Assembly: GCA_027486765.1 (NCBI GenBank) | Contig: JAIXOO010000321.1 | Span: forward strand, 1 to 37,131 | Reading direction: 5' to 3' | Length of the DNA: 37,131 bases | Source of the DNA: Saprospiraceae bacterium | GTDB taxonomy: Bacteria > Bacteroidota > Bacteroidia > Chitinophagales > Saprospiraceae | Shown: piece after piece, positions 1 through 8,361 of the stretch | Layout: every line of letters starts with the position of its first letter | Numbering within the stretch: position 1 is the stretch's first letter | Notes under the pieces: model-generated | The model's input: only the letters and a program-made list of their open reading frames with translations | Told to the model about the DNA's origin: nothing | The model's database searches: none | Made by a program: the position numbers and the translations under genes

Positions 1-2415
1 TGGAGGTTGTATGTGGCCGGAGATGAGGTGTTGGGGTGGAAGTTAGAAATGGCGGATTATAAGGTAAAAAGTCCACCAATTCTACTCAACAACGTGCCAA
101 CAAGTTTTGACCCCAAAACAGACTGCATAGGGCGAGAAATCGAATTGGCAGAATTACATCAAAAGCTCAAAAATTCGCCAAAGGTTGCCCTCGTACGTGG
201 CCTGGGCGGCATTGGCAAAACCACCTTGGTACAGGCTTATCTGGTCCTTCATCAAGAGCAATATCGGCACATAGCTTGGATCACACAGGGGGAAGATTTT
301 ATCAATGCTGTAGTCCTAGATGTAAGTTTGGCCGAAAACTTGAAAATACCCTTGCACCCAGGAGAAGATTTAGCTACCCACTTTGTGCGGCTGATGCAAG
401 CGCTGCGAGCCCTCCCCGGCCCCAACTTGTTGGTGATTGACAATGCAACTGAGCAGTTGGCCACCCGCGAGGTCTTTGAGCAATTGCCCAAAGCTCCCAA
501 CTGGAAGGTCTTGGTCACTTCAAGGCAGGATTTGCCGGATTTTGTTGTGATGGAACTTCAAGTGCTCCAACCGGAGGCAACTCTGCAATTGTTTCGCTTG
601 TACTACAAGGAAGGAAGTGATGAAGAAGTAAGGGAGTTACTGCGGGAAATTGGCTATCATACCCTAACCACCGAGTTGCTGGCTAGAACGCTTCAGCGTA
701 AAAAAGGATTACTGTCCATCCCTAAACTACTAGATATCCTGCGCACTCATCAATTGGATGACCCCAAACTAGTAGAAAGAATCTGGGCAAGGCACAGCGG
801 GGAAGAACGTGGGGTGTTCAAGTACCTGATGGGATTGTATACACTGGCCGATTTGAGTGAAGAAGAAGTGTGGGTGCTTCAACAATTTGCGGTATTGCCT
901 ACATTGCCGCTTGAAGTATCGATGCTGGCCGGGTGGTTGGGAGTGGATGCTGATGACTTGAATCAGGTTTTGAATGAGTTAGTGGATAAAGGTTGGTTAA
1001 GTACTCAGGAAGAGGGTTTTGTGATGCATCGCTTGATTCAGGAATTGATCAAATACCAACAGGCTCCTGGACTTGAGGAATTGGAAGTTTTGGTGAATTC
1101 GATGGCGAACAAGATGTCATCTGATCCTTATGGAAATCCTGTTGCGGATAATTTCCCCTGGGTACCCTATGCTGAAAAAGTGGCGGAGTATTTTAGAGGA
1201 CAAGAAGTCCTGCCTGAAAAAGTGAATACACTATGGAATAATTTAGCCAATGTTCTAGGACATTTAGGTGATAATTCCCGTGCAGCGCAGCTTTTCGACC
1301 TCGTGCTAACCAGTGCGATACACAATTTTGGGGAAGACCATCCAACTGTCGCCGTAAGCCAATCTAATTTGGGTTTAGTTCTTGACACTTTGGGGGAATT
1401 TCCCCGCGCACTTGAGCTCCTCGAACTCGCGCTAAACAATACTTTGCGTAATTTTGGAGAGGATCATCCAGATGTAGCATCGTATAGGTCTAATTTGGCC
1501 AGTGTTGTTAGTGATTTAGGAGACTACCCACGCGCAGCTCAACTTCTTGAGCTCGCATTAGATAGTGCTCTGCACAATTTTGGGGAAGATTATCCAGAGG
1601 TTGCAATGTGCCGGTCGAATTTGGCCCTAGTTCTTCGTGATTCAGGAGATTATCGCCGCGCCCTTGAGCTCCTCGAACTCGCTCTAGGCAGCACTTTGCG
1701 CAACTTTGCAGAAGGTCATCCAAATGTCGCAGTGTGCCGGTCTAATTTGGCCGATGTTCTTCGTCATTTAGGCCAATACGAGCGAGCAGCTCAGCTCTTT
1801 AAATTTGCACTGGACAGTAATCTACGCAATTATGGCAAGGATCACCCAGTGGTTGCTAAGAGCCAGTCCAACATGGGATTGGTTCTTCTTCATTTAGGAC
1901 AATCCCTGCGCGCAGCTCAATACTTCGAGCTCGCATTAAAAAATAATCTGCGCAACTTTGGCGAAAACCACCCACATGTTGTTGTAAGTCAAACGAATTT
2001 GGGATTGGCCTTTCATGATTTAGGCTACTACTCCTACGCAGTTCAACTCTTCAAGCTTGCACTGAAGGGTAATCTACACAACTTTGGAGATGAGCATCCA
2101 CAAGTTGCCGAAAGTCGGGCTAATTTAGGATTAGCTCTTAGTGAGTTAGGCGACTACGACAATGCATTTCAACATCTTGAGCTCGCTCTGGCCAGTGATC
2201 TGTGCAACTTTGACGAGGACAATACACACGTTGCTGCGAGTCGGTGGAAGCTTGCTTCTGTATTTTATCGGACAGGCCAATTGAATGAAGCAAAAACGCT
2301 TTTGGAACAAGCATTACCGATCATTAAAAAAAGCTTGGGGGTGAACCATCCGTATTATATAGAAATAGTTAGATTACTGAATGCTGTCAATAAAAAACTC
2401 AACCATTCCAGCTAA
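1..2415 (+). CDS. STAND NTPase: NB-ARC domain plus nine TPR repeats (5' end cut by window)
   Basis: Residue numbers count from the TTG codon at position 7. The frame is open to base 1, so the true N-terminus, which in this class often carries an effector or effector-associated domain, probably lies outside the window. Internal starts are TTG at 7 or ATG at 49. The NB-ARC core shows Walker A GLGGIGKT (65-72), Walker B LLVIDN (141-146) and a VTSR sensor-like motif (170-173). The expected GLPLA-type motif is diverged (about 216-227, GYHTLTTELLA). A winged-helix-like segment covers about 290-350. From residue 412 to 789 there are exactly nine 42-residue TPR_10/12-type repeats (N-L-x-x-V-L ... G-x-Y-x-x-A-x-x-L-x-x-x-A-L ... 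F-G-E-D-H-P-x-V-A). STAND proteins are signal-dependent switches, and many bacterial ones act in antiphage or other conflict systems. That role here is inference. A small unknown gene follows 36 bp downstream. Confidence 0.85.
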   Translation, partial: WRLYVAGDEVLGWKLEMADYKVKSPPILLNNVPTSFDPKTDCIGREIELAELHQKLKNSPKVALVRGLGGIGKTTLVQAYLVLHQEQYRHIAWITQGEDFINAVVLDVSLAENLKIPLHPGEDLATHFVRLMQALRALPGPNLLVIDNATEQLATREVFEQLPKAPNWKVLVTSRQDLPDFVVMELQVLQPEATLQLFRLYYKEGSDEEVRELLREIGYHTLTTELLARTLQRKKGLLSIPKLLDILRTHQLDDPKLVERIWARHSGEERGVFKYLMGLYTLADLSEEEVWVLQQFAVLPTLPLEVSMLAGWLGVDADDLNQVLNELVDKGWLSTQEEGFVMHRLIQELIKYQQAPGLEELEVLVNSMANKMSSDPYGNPVADNFPWVPYAEKVAEYFRGQEVLPEKVNTLWNNLANVLGHLGDNSRAAQLFDLVLTSAIHNFGEDHPTVAVSQSNLGLVLDTLGEFPRALELLELALNNTLRNFGEDHPDVASYRSNLASVVSDLGDYPRAAQLLELALDSALHNFGEDYPEVAMCRSNLALVLRDSGDYRRALELLELALGSTLRNFAEGHPNVAVCRSNLADVLRHLGQYERAAQLFKFALDSNLRNYGKDHPVVAKSQSNMGLVLLHLGQSLRAAQYFELALKNNLRNFGENHPHVVVSQTNLGLAFHDLGYYSYAVQLFKLALKGNLHNFGDEHPQVAESRANLGLALSELGDYDNAFQHLELALASDLCNFDEDNTHVAASRWKLASVFYRTGQLNEAKTLLEQALPIIKKSLGVNHPYYIEIVRLLNAVNKKLNHSS
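1240..2373 (+). repeat. Nine in-frame 126-bp tandem repeats encoding TPR units
   Basis: The unit is 126 bp (42 codons) and occurs nine times with no indels, starting at 1240, 1366, 1492, 1618, 1744, 1870, 1996, 2122 and 2248. The central units (2 to 7) are the most alike, sharing near-identical nucleotide stretches around the LELAL codons (a gagctcctcgaactcgc-type string at about 1415, 1665 and elsewhere). The last unit is the most diverged. The even phasing and DNA-level similarity suggest expansion by unequal recombination. Confidence 0.85.
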
Positions 2416-2451
2416 GCACTCTTTCACAACTTATTTCACAAACCAAATACC

Positions 2452-2832
2452 ATGAGTACCAAACCCAGTCTATTACCTCCCAAACCCGGCTTCCTGCTCC
2501 TCGAAGTCGTTTACGGGCTTGCTTCCCGCGACTGTCGGGGTATGGGCATCTGCAAGTTCATTAAGGCGTCCTCTAGTTTGTTGAGTACAACAGGCAATCC
2601 CTGTGGCTCCAGCATTGCCTGGGGAGGGATTGGAGAGGACGGTAAATTTGAGTTGTTGGTGCTTCGCAATAGGGTGAGTGAAGAGCAGTGGGATCGGCGG
2701 TTTGCTAGCGAAAAGTTTGTGGTGGAAGAGGTGTTTCAGGTGCCGGAGGAGCTGTTTGCAGCGGGCATTGAGCTGAAGGTGGGGAGTTATCCGGTGGAGG
2801 TTGCTGGTGAATACCTTCGCATCAGTTTTTGA
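2452..2832 (+). CDS. Small protein of unknown function (126 aa) downstream of the STAND gene
   Basis: I do not recognise a family. It starts at ATG 2452, 36 bp after the STAND stop and on the same strand, so co-transcription is plausible. The protein has no signal peptide or clear membrane segment. It has two cysteines in an RDCRGMGICKF segment (about 27-37) and an acidic C-terminal half rich in beta-type residues. An opposite-strand ORF covers nearly the same bases (2473-2853), but the plus frame fits the upstream gene and has a clean start. Its last eight codons plus stop (GEYLRISF) are repeated at 3177-3203, where they form the beginning of the second copy of a 245-bp repeat. This suggests the gene tail belongs to a duplicated cassette. 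Confidence 0.5.
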   Translation: MSTKPSLLPPKPGFLLLEVVYGLASRDCRGMGICKFIKASSSLLSTTGNPCGSSIAWGGIGEDGKFELLVLRNRVSEEQWDRRFASEKFVVEEVFQVPEELFAAGIELKVGSYPVEVAGEYLRISF

Positions 2833-3050
2833 GTTGGCACGGATCAAGAACATCGAGTGAGCTGGTACCTTGCGCCTAATGCACCCTTCGCAGCGCCAGT
2901 TCCCGCAGCGGCTTACCGAGCCGCGAGGGTGCTGGTGCTGCGAAGATCCTTGAGCGGTGGAAGGCGAGACTGGGGCCTGAGATTCGGAGGACTAGAGCCA
3001 AGCTACTGGCCCGAGGGAGCGCAGCGAGTGGAGGGGAAGTAGTGGGGCGA
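2806..3050 (+). repeat. 245-bp direct repeat, copy 1
   Basis: Aligns without gaps to 3177-3421 (constant offset 371) with about ten mismatches by eye, or about 96 % identity. It begins inside the last codons of the 126-aa gene and runs about 220 bp past its stop. It is clearly more GC-rich than the flanks and ends in a purine-rich stretch (gaggggaagtagtgggg). A short plus-strand ORF at 2857-3042 lies wholly inside the repeat and has an Ala/Arg-rich low-complexity translation, so I do not call it a gene. It could be an interspersed repeat, a structured RNA or a gene-tail duplication. Confidence 0.85.
2886..2945 (+). other. Long imperfect hairpin inside repeat copy 1
   Basis: The left arm cttcgcagcgccag pairs with ctggtgctgcgaag (one mismatch), enclosing a second stem GCGGCT/AGCCGC with loop TACCG. 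Copy 2 carries the same structure at 3257-3316, but one C-to-G change (ctggtggtgcgaag) disrupts a base pair in the outer arm, so the second copy is weaker. It could be REP-like or a structured transcript tail. Confidence 0.6.
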
Positions 3051-3071
3051 TGTTGAAGGAATGAAAGAATG

Positions 3072-3098
3072 GGGCCTACTGGCTCAGGGCTTTTTTTT
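3072..3098 (+). terminator. Possible rho-independent terminator
   Basis: A short, imperfect GC-rich stem (gcct/agggc, or GCC-TACT-GGC) is followed directly by eight T residues at 3091-3098. It lies after repeat copy 1 and downstream of the plus-strand genes, so it would terminate the STAND/small-gene transcript. The stem is weak; the T-run is the main evidence. Confidence 0.35.
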
Positions 3099-3176
3099 GA
3101 ACCACCTCAGGCGCCTAAGGGCATCTTAGGGGTCACCTTAGGAGGAGATGAGAAAATAGATCAACTTGAGTTAGCG

Positions 3177-3421
3177 GGTGAATACCTTCGCATCAGCTTT
3201 TGAGTTGGCACGGATCAAGAACACCGAGTGAGCTGGTAACTTGCGCCTAAAGCACCCTTCGCAGCGCCAGTTCCCGCAGCGGCTTACCGAGCCGCGAGGG
3301 TGCTGGTGGTGCGAAGATCCTTAAGCGGTGGAAGGCGATACTGGGGCCTAAGATTCGGAGCACTAGAGCCCAGCTACTGGCCCGAGGGAGCGCAGCGAGT
3401 GGAGGGGAAGTAGTGGGGCGA
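3177..3421 (+). repeat. 245-bp direct repeat, copy 2
   Basis: Second copy of the repeat at 2806-3050. The homology starts with a remnant of the 126-aa gene tail (in-frame codons for GEYLRISF and a TGA stop). Two codons before it (GAG TTA GCG against GAG GTT GCT) still look related, then an in-frame stop interrupts any longer reading frame. No gene is attached, so this is a tail-plus-repeat fragment. Between the copies (3051-3176) I see only the terminator-like T-run and short CCTTAGG-type palindromes. After it (3422-3542) I see nothing identifiable. Confidence 0.85.
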
Positions 3422-3542
3422 CGGGGAAGCCAATGATTTCAACGAACACGTATCCTTTCTTACCTTTATCAAACATTGAAGACCTCGTAAAATATCCCGC
3501 CCCATTAGTCCCATTGTTAAAGCTCAAAATTGTTCTCTGCCA

Positions 3543-4115
3543 CTATTTTTTTGAATTTTCATACAATCTATTGATGCGCATCATTTTGTGCATAGCATCG
3601 TAGTGGGTTAGGTCGTTATTCGTTTTGAATTCTGCCATGATTGCATCATGAAAGGCATGATTGTCGGGGAAAGCTTTCAATAAGTTTTGGATTGTAAGTT
3701 GTTGAATGGGGCTATCGGCATCTTTGCTAAAATACCAGTTGATCAATTTGGGATGCCCTTTGGTTGTTTGAGTAGTGGTAATTTTGTAGATTAAAATAGG
3801 CTCATCAGGGTTGACCATAGAATAAGTCTTTCTCTGAAAAAGGCGTTCAACAAGCCCGGAACAATATTGCACTGCATATATGCTGTCTTTGTCCAAACGA
3901 TGAACCTCACCTTTGTACCGAATCATCACCTGGTGGCGCTTAAACAGAGGCTCAATGAAAATTTTATGCGCTTGATCACTACAAGGAGTAGCATATTCCA
4001 AGTTATGACTTAGAAAATCATTTGCGGTTCGGAAAATTCCACTTTTGCTGATTTGAGCATTGAGGGCAACAGCCTGAAGACAAGACAGTAAAAGCCCTAG
4101 AATTATACTTTTCAT
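3543..4115 (-). CDS. Secreted protein of unknown function (190 aa)
   Basis: I chose the ATG at 4115 because it starts a clean signal peptide (MKSIILGLLLSCLQAVALNAQ, cut after A or Q at about 18-21). An in-frame ATG at 4139 would add eight non-signal residues. The mature part is about 170 residues, mixed alpha/beta with two cysteines. I recognise no family. It is the last gene of the long minus-strand cluster, about 115 bp after the copper radical oxidase. Its leader just before ATG (TTAATCCAAGTAAT) nearly matches that of the matrixin-like protease gene (TTAATTCAAGTAAT before 12733), which suggests shared expression signals. A periplasmic or surface location is inferred from the signal peptide only. 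Confidence 0.7.
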   Translation of the reverse strand: MKSIILGLLLSCLQAVALNAQISKSGIFRTANDFLSHNLEYATPCSDQAHKIFIEPLFKRHQVMIRYKGEVHRLDKDSIYAVQYCSGLVERLFQRKTYSMVNPDEPILIYKITTTQTTKGHPKLINWYFSKDADSPIQQLTIQNLLKAFPDNHAFHDAIMAEFKTNNDLTHYDAMHKMMRINRLYENSKK

Positions 4116-4167
4116 ATTACTTGGATTAATGTTCACCAATTTTAAGCAATAACAATTTATTTTTCAA

Positions 4168-4179
4168 TGACTTAAGTCA
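4168..4179. promoter_or_regulatory. 12-bp perfect palindrome TGACTTAAGTCA
   Basis: A perfect dyad 53 bp upstream of the start of the 190-aa secreted protein, in the gap after the copper radical oxidase. It could be an operator half-site pair. An 8-bp palindrome CTCGCGAG lies nearby at 4214-4221. No known regulator motif is recognised. Confidence 0.25.
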
Positions 4180-4230
4180 GCATCAAGAAGGAATCAACAC
4201 TAAAATTCAGCATCTCGCGAGTATTTTAAA

Positions 4231-6213
4231 TCACCCTTTGATGACTATTTTTTCAGTACCAATTGGTTCACCATTTATCCAAGTACTAAGGAAAAATATC
4301 CCTTGGGATAGTCCGTTTACAGGCAGTGAAAACATGTGATTTCCTGCTCCCATCTCCATAAATGAAAATTCTTGCACTTTTTCCCCCAGGACATTATGCA
4401 GTATAAATTTAACCCTGCTGCTTTTGGCTAAAGTCATTTCAATCTTCACTCCATACTCCAAATTAGTTGGGTTGGGCGATATTTGAATCTTGTTGTTTAC
4501 CACAACTAAACTTTGGTTAGAAGATACCAACTTATCTGCTTCAATCTTTACAATTTGGGCAACGGAGGGTATATCATCTACTAAACCAAACAACATGTAC
4601 CAACCAGACATAAGGAGTAAGGGATCATTTGGCAATTTGGCACTCACTAGGCTGCCGTTTTGAGTAAAATCTAACTCAAGAAAACGGCTATTGCCTGAAT
4701 TCATAAAATGGGTCATAACTGCATGAGACAAGAGTACTACTTTTGAAAGTGCATTGGTTTTGTGCACTTCAAAATGGATGTTTTCGCCAAGGCCAAAGGT
4801 TGTTTTATTAAAATTGTTCAACTCAGGCCGAGCGCCACGAAAGAGGTACGGAGGATAAAATGCTTCGATCACACTTTTGGGAGGTTCATTCCCTGGGGTT
4901 CCCTCTCCGCCAACCACGATGACCCGGCCATCTGGAACTAAGGTAGAAATAGCATGATACTCTCGTTGGATGTTCATGTTGGCCAGTCTCCGCCAAGAAT
5001 TGGTCAGAGGATTGTACAGATCACTCAGATTCATATACCCCCATTTATTTGTAGGGGTCGGGTCTTTAGATTCTTCTTTAAATCCTCCTAAAACTAAAAC
5101 ATTTTGATCGGGTAGGAGTACTGCTTTAGCCCGCGAACGAGTAGGTGGAAAATGATTTGCGAGGGTCCATTTATTTGCAAGGGGGTCGTATAATTCAACA
5201 CTCACCCCTGGGCGATCTGGGATAAAAGATTTATAACCCACGGCTACTACTCTACCATCGGATAACTGAACCAATTCGTGATCACAGTGGTCACCATTTG
5301 GCATTCGGTTGCCTTGAACAAAATCTGCAGCCAAGTTCCATTCTAGAGTAACGGGGTCAAAAAGTTGAGGAGGTCGATGAGTCATCAAAATTTTACCAGT
5401 ATACAAGGGAACAATAGCCGACACTTCATTCCCAATCTGCACGTTTCCCGACCATTTACTGATTCCCTTAAAAGGGTCATATACCTCTGAAGTTTTGACT
5501 CGGAGTGGGTTGTTCAAGCCACCACCTCCCACTACAAGCAATCGTTGATCAAATAAAGGAACCACGGTGGGATACCAGCGATAGTCTAATAAATCAGGTT
5601 GATCCATCCATTTGTTGGTAAAGCTGTCAAAGGTTTTAACCTTTTTGGAACCCGGTCCGTAGACCTCCTGCAATGTTCCCCCTAGAAACAATACCTTTCC
5701 AGTAGAAAGCAGTGCAGGGCCAACACAACCTTGTACCTGTATACTCCCAACAGCGCTAGCCGTATCATTTTGCTTAGGCAGAAAAAAGAAAGGGTCTTTA
5801 GTATTATGGCAATAATAGATGTTACCATTGGGCATCAGTACCCCAAGATCAGTACCTCCCAAGGGCTCAGGAGAGTCCATAATGATGTCCCAGCGTCCTT
5901 TTTCAGTTAAGACCTCAAGCTGGATATTAAAAACAAGAGTGCTGCCAATGCTAACAAGTTCTTTTTCTAAATACTGAAAACCTGGCTTAGCCACACCAAT
6001 GCGATATTTTGCTGTTTCCAGGTTTTCAAAACGATAATCTCCATTGGTATTGGTACGCACCTCCAAAAAAGTAGCGCCGCTATCCTGAAAAAGGGTTACC
6101 CGTGCATTAACAGCAGGCTGATTGTTCAATTCGAGAACTTTACCGATAATTATTTGCGCAAACGTTGGGATTGCGATCGCCATAGCGGTTATACATAAGA
6201 AAAGTCGTTGCAT
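4231..6213 (-). CDS. T9SS-exported copper radical oxidase (galactose/glyoxal oxidase-like)
   Basis: The start is ATG 6213 (signal peptide MQRLFLCITAMAIAIPTFAQ). The longer frame to 6438 overlaps the ATPase gene and looks non-coding. Order of parts in 660 aa: signal peptide; carboxypeptidase-regulatory-like beta domain (about 21-100); Kelch-type beta-propeller (about 105-455); DUF1929-type C-terminal domain of galactose oxidases (about 456-558); T9SS type A sorting domain (about 576-660). By alignment from memory to galactose oxidase, the copper/radical residues are all present: C163 (QGCVGP) for the thioether cysteine, Y214 (RWYPT) for its tyrosine partner, Y419-H420 (REYHAIS) for Tyr495-His496, and H502 (MTHFMN) for His581. 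The family oxidises primary alcohols or aldehydes with O2, giving H2O2. The substrate is unknown. It lies 71 bp downstream of a copper ATPase, which fits a copper-dependent exported enzyme. Confidence 0.88.
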   Translation of the reverse strand: MQRLFLCITAMAIAIPTFAQIIIGKVLELNNQPAVNARVTLFQDSGATFLEVRTNTNGDYRFENLETAKYRIGVAKPGFQYLEKELVSIGSTLVFNIQLEVLTEKGRWDIIMDSPEPLGGTDLGVLMPNGNIYYCHNTKDPFFFLPKQNDTASAVGSIQVQGCVGPALLSTGKVLFLGGTLQEVYGPGSKKVKTFDSFTNKWMDQPDLLDYRWYPTVVPLFDQRLLVVGGGGLNNPLRVKTSEVYDPFKGISKWSGNVQIGNEVSAIVPLYTGKILMTHRPPQLFDPVTLEWNLAADFVQGNRMPNGDHCDHELVQLSDGRVVAVGYKSFIPDRPGVSVELYDPLANKWTLANHFPPTRSRAKAVLLPDQNVLVLGGFKEESKDPTPTNKWGYMNLSDLYNPLTNSWRRLANMNIQREYHAISTLVPDGRVIVVGGEGTPGNEPPKSVIEAFYPPYLFRGARPELNNFNKTTFGLGENIHFEVHKTNALSKVVLLSHAVMTHFMNSGNSRFLELDFTQNGSLVSAKLPNDPLLLMSGWYMLFGLVDDIPSVAQIVKIEADKLVSSNQSLVVVNNKIQISPNPTNLEYGVKIEMTLAKSSRVKFILHNVLGEKVQEFSFMEMGAGNHMFSLPVNGLSQGIFFLSTWINGEPIGTEKIVIKG

Positions 6214-6284
6214 AGCCTTTGAATTTACATGAATAGACCCGGAACTTATCTGGAGGTTTGAGTTCAAGCTGTACGTCGCGTAAC

Positions 6285-8336
6285 TTACTTGACTTTCAAC
6301 AAGCTCGCATTGATCGCCACAACCACCGTGCTCACCGTCATCAACACCGCACCAGCAGCCGGGCTGAGCAATATGCCCCAATTGTACAACACACCAGCAG
6401 CCAAAGGCAAGGCAATCACATTGTACCCAGTCGCCCAAATGAGGTTTTGAATCATCTTGCGGTAAGTTGCTTTGCCAAAGAGGATCAGACTCACCACATC
6501 TTTTGGATTGCTGTTTACCAGAATGATTCCCGCAGTTTCTGCGGCAATGTCGCTACCAGAACCTACCGCAATACCCACGTTTGCCTGGGCCAAGGCTGGA
6601 GCATCGTTTACGCCGTCGCCCGTCATAGCTACAAACTCTCCTTTGCTTTGCAATTCTTTGATTTTTTCCAGTTTTTGATGCGGCAATACTTCTGCCATAA
6701 AACTGTCCATACCCAACGTTTCACTTACACTTTTGGCAACTTTGGCGTTGTCACCCGTGAGCAAAATGGATTTGATTTTGTTATCGGCCAAGGTTTTGAT
6801 TGCGTCTGCCGATTCAGGGCGGATTTCATCTGATAATGCAATGTACCCAGCCAATTCATTGTTGACGAGCACAAAAACCACCGTTTCGGTAGCGTTTGCC
6901 GTGAAACGCTCGGGAAGTGTAATATTGTTTTCGGTCAGATAGCCGGGACTGACCACCAATACCTTTTTGCCCTCTACGGTAGCCTCCACCCCTTTGCCTG
7001 TAATGGCATTAAAATTATCCGTGACAGGAATAGGGATCGCTGTGTCTTTAGCCTTTTTCAAGATTCCAGTGGCAATGGGGTGTTCTGATTTTTGTTCCAA
7101 TGCAGCGGCTAAACGGATGATTTCATTTTCAGTTAGGCCACTTTGCAAGGCCACGATTTTGGACACCTCAAATTTGCCTACGGTAAGCGTCCCCGTCTTA
7201 TCGAATACGATGGTGCTGATCTTTCTGGAATTCTCAAAAGCTGTCCGATTTTTGATCAATAAGCCGTGTTTGGCAGACAAAGCAGTTGACTTTGCCACGA
7301 CCAAGGGTACGGCCAAACCCAGCGCATGCGGACAACAAATGACAATGACTGTAACCATTCTTTCCATGGCAAATGCCAAAGATTGGCCCGTTAAATACCA
7401 GTAGAAAAAAGTAACAAGCCCCGCCACAATGGCGATGAGAGTAAGCCATCTAGCGGCCTGGTCGGCCAACAATTGGGTTTTGGATTTTGATTTTTGGGCA
7501 TCATCCACCAGTTTGATGACCTGCGAGAGGTACGAATCTTTGGCGGCATGAGACACGGTAACTTTAATGGCGCCGTTGCCATTGATGGCACCGGCAATGA
7601 CTTTATCTCCAGTGGATTTTTTTACGGGTTTTGATTCCCCCGTCAACATCGATTCATTCAGGTAACTTTCTCCTTCCGAAACAATGCCATCCGCAGCCAC
7701 TTTTTCGCCAGGTTTCACCAAAATGACATCGTTCGCTTTGAGTGTATCGGTTTTTACTTCATGGATTACATCTGACATCACCAGGTGAGCTTCCGCTGGC
7801 ATCAACTGCACCAAGAGTTCTAATTCTTTGGAGGCTCCGGCCACCGATTTCATTTCTATCCAGTGGCCTAGAAGCATGATGAGGATTAAGGTGGCCAGTT
7901 CCCAGAAAAAATCCATGCCCTGCAAACCAAATACAATGGCTACACTGTAGATGTAAGCAACGGTAACGGCAAAACCGATCAAAAACATCATGCCGGGATT
8001 CCTTGCCTTTATCTCTTCCATCCAGCCGGTTAAAAAGGGCCAGCCGCCATAAAAAAACACGACGGAGGACAATGCCAACAGGAGGTAGGAAGACCCGAAA
8101 AACTGCCAATTCACCCCCATAAATTGCTGGATCATGGGCGATATAAGCATGATAGGAATGGTCAGAATCAGGACGATGTAAAATCTTTTTCGAAAATCAG
8201 CAATCATCATGGCATGATGGTCGTGGCCAGTCTGGTGCATTGGAGGGTTTGGCGAATGGTGCCCAGCATGGCCTTTCATTTGGGCTGGTTGGGTGACTTG
8301 GTTTTCCTGATGGTTGTGGTGGTGATGGTTTTCCAT
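6285..8336 (-). CDS. copB: CopB-type copper-translocating P1B-3 ATPase
   Basis: Start at ATG 8336; the extension to 8420 has no ATPase character. The 683-aa protein opens with a His/Met-rich tail (about 1-43, many HH and HxH) in place of HMA domains, as in CopB. Motifs: TGES actuator 232-235, CPH in the transport helix 335-337, DKTGT phosphorylation site 379-383, HP 419-420, TGDN 527-530 and GDGVND 573-578. The last transmembrane helices carry an MTVSTVVVAINA segment (about 666-677) like the MSxST motif of P1B-3 pumps. CPH plus the His-rich tail point to Cu(II)/Cu(I)/Ag(I) export from the cytoplasm. It precedes the copper radical oxidase and follows a degraded CopA-type ATPase fragment. All catalytic residues are intact. 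Confidence 0.95.
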   Translation of the reverse strand: MENHHHHNHQENQVTQPAQMKGHAGHHSPNPPMHQTGHDHHAMMIADFRKRFYIVLILTIPIMLISPMIQQFMGVNWQFFGSSYLLLALSSVVFFYGGWPFLTGWMEEIKARNPGMMFLIGFAVTVAYIYSVAIVFGLQGMDFFWELATLILIMLLGHWIEMKSVAGASKELELLVQLMPAEAHLVMSDVIHEVKTDTLKANDVILVKPGEKVAADGIVSEGESYLNESMLTGESKPVKKSTGDKVIAGAINGNGAIKVTVSHAAKDSYLSQVIKLVDDAQKSKSKTQLLADQAARWLTLIAIVAGLVTFFYWYLTGQSLAFAMERMVTVIVICCPHALGLAVPLVVAKSTALSAKHGLLIKNRTAFENSRKISTIVFDKTGTLTVGKFEVSKIVALQSGLTENEIIRLAAALEQKSEHPIATGILKKAKDTAIPIPVTDNFNAITGKGVEATVEGKKVLVVSPGYLTENNITLPERFTANATETVVFVLVNNELAGYIALSDEIRPESADAIKTLADNKIKSILLTGDNAKVAKSVSETLGMDSFMAEVLPHQKLEKIKELQSKGEFVAMTGDGVNDAPALAQANVGIAVGSGSDIAAETAGIILVNSNPKDVVSLILFGKATYRKMIQNLIWATGYNVIALPLAAGVLYNWGILLSPAAGAVLMTVSTVVVAINASLLKVK

Positions 8337-8361
8337 GATGGGAGATTTAACTTTTAGGTAA

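Noticed and set aside
2473-2853. Minus-strand 126-aa ORF opposite the small plus-strand gene
   Set aside because: Its composition is less protein-like and it runs against the STAND gene; the plus frame has a well-placed start after the STAND stop.
2857-3042. Plus-strand 61-aa ORF
   Set aside because: It lies wholly inside the 245-bp repeat with an Ala/Arg-rich low-complexity translation.
6214-6438. Possible 75-residue N-terminal extension of the copper radical oxidase
   Set aside because: It overlaps the ATPase 3' end, is Cys/Gly-rich in an unnatural way, and would bury the signal peptide that starts at ATG 6213.
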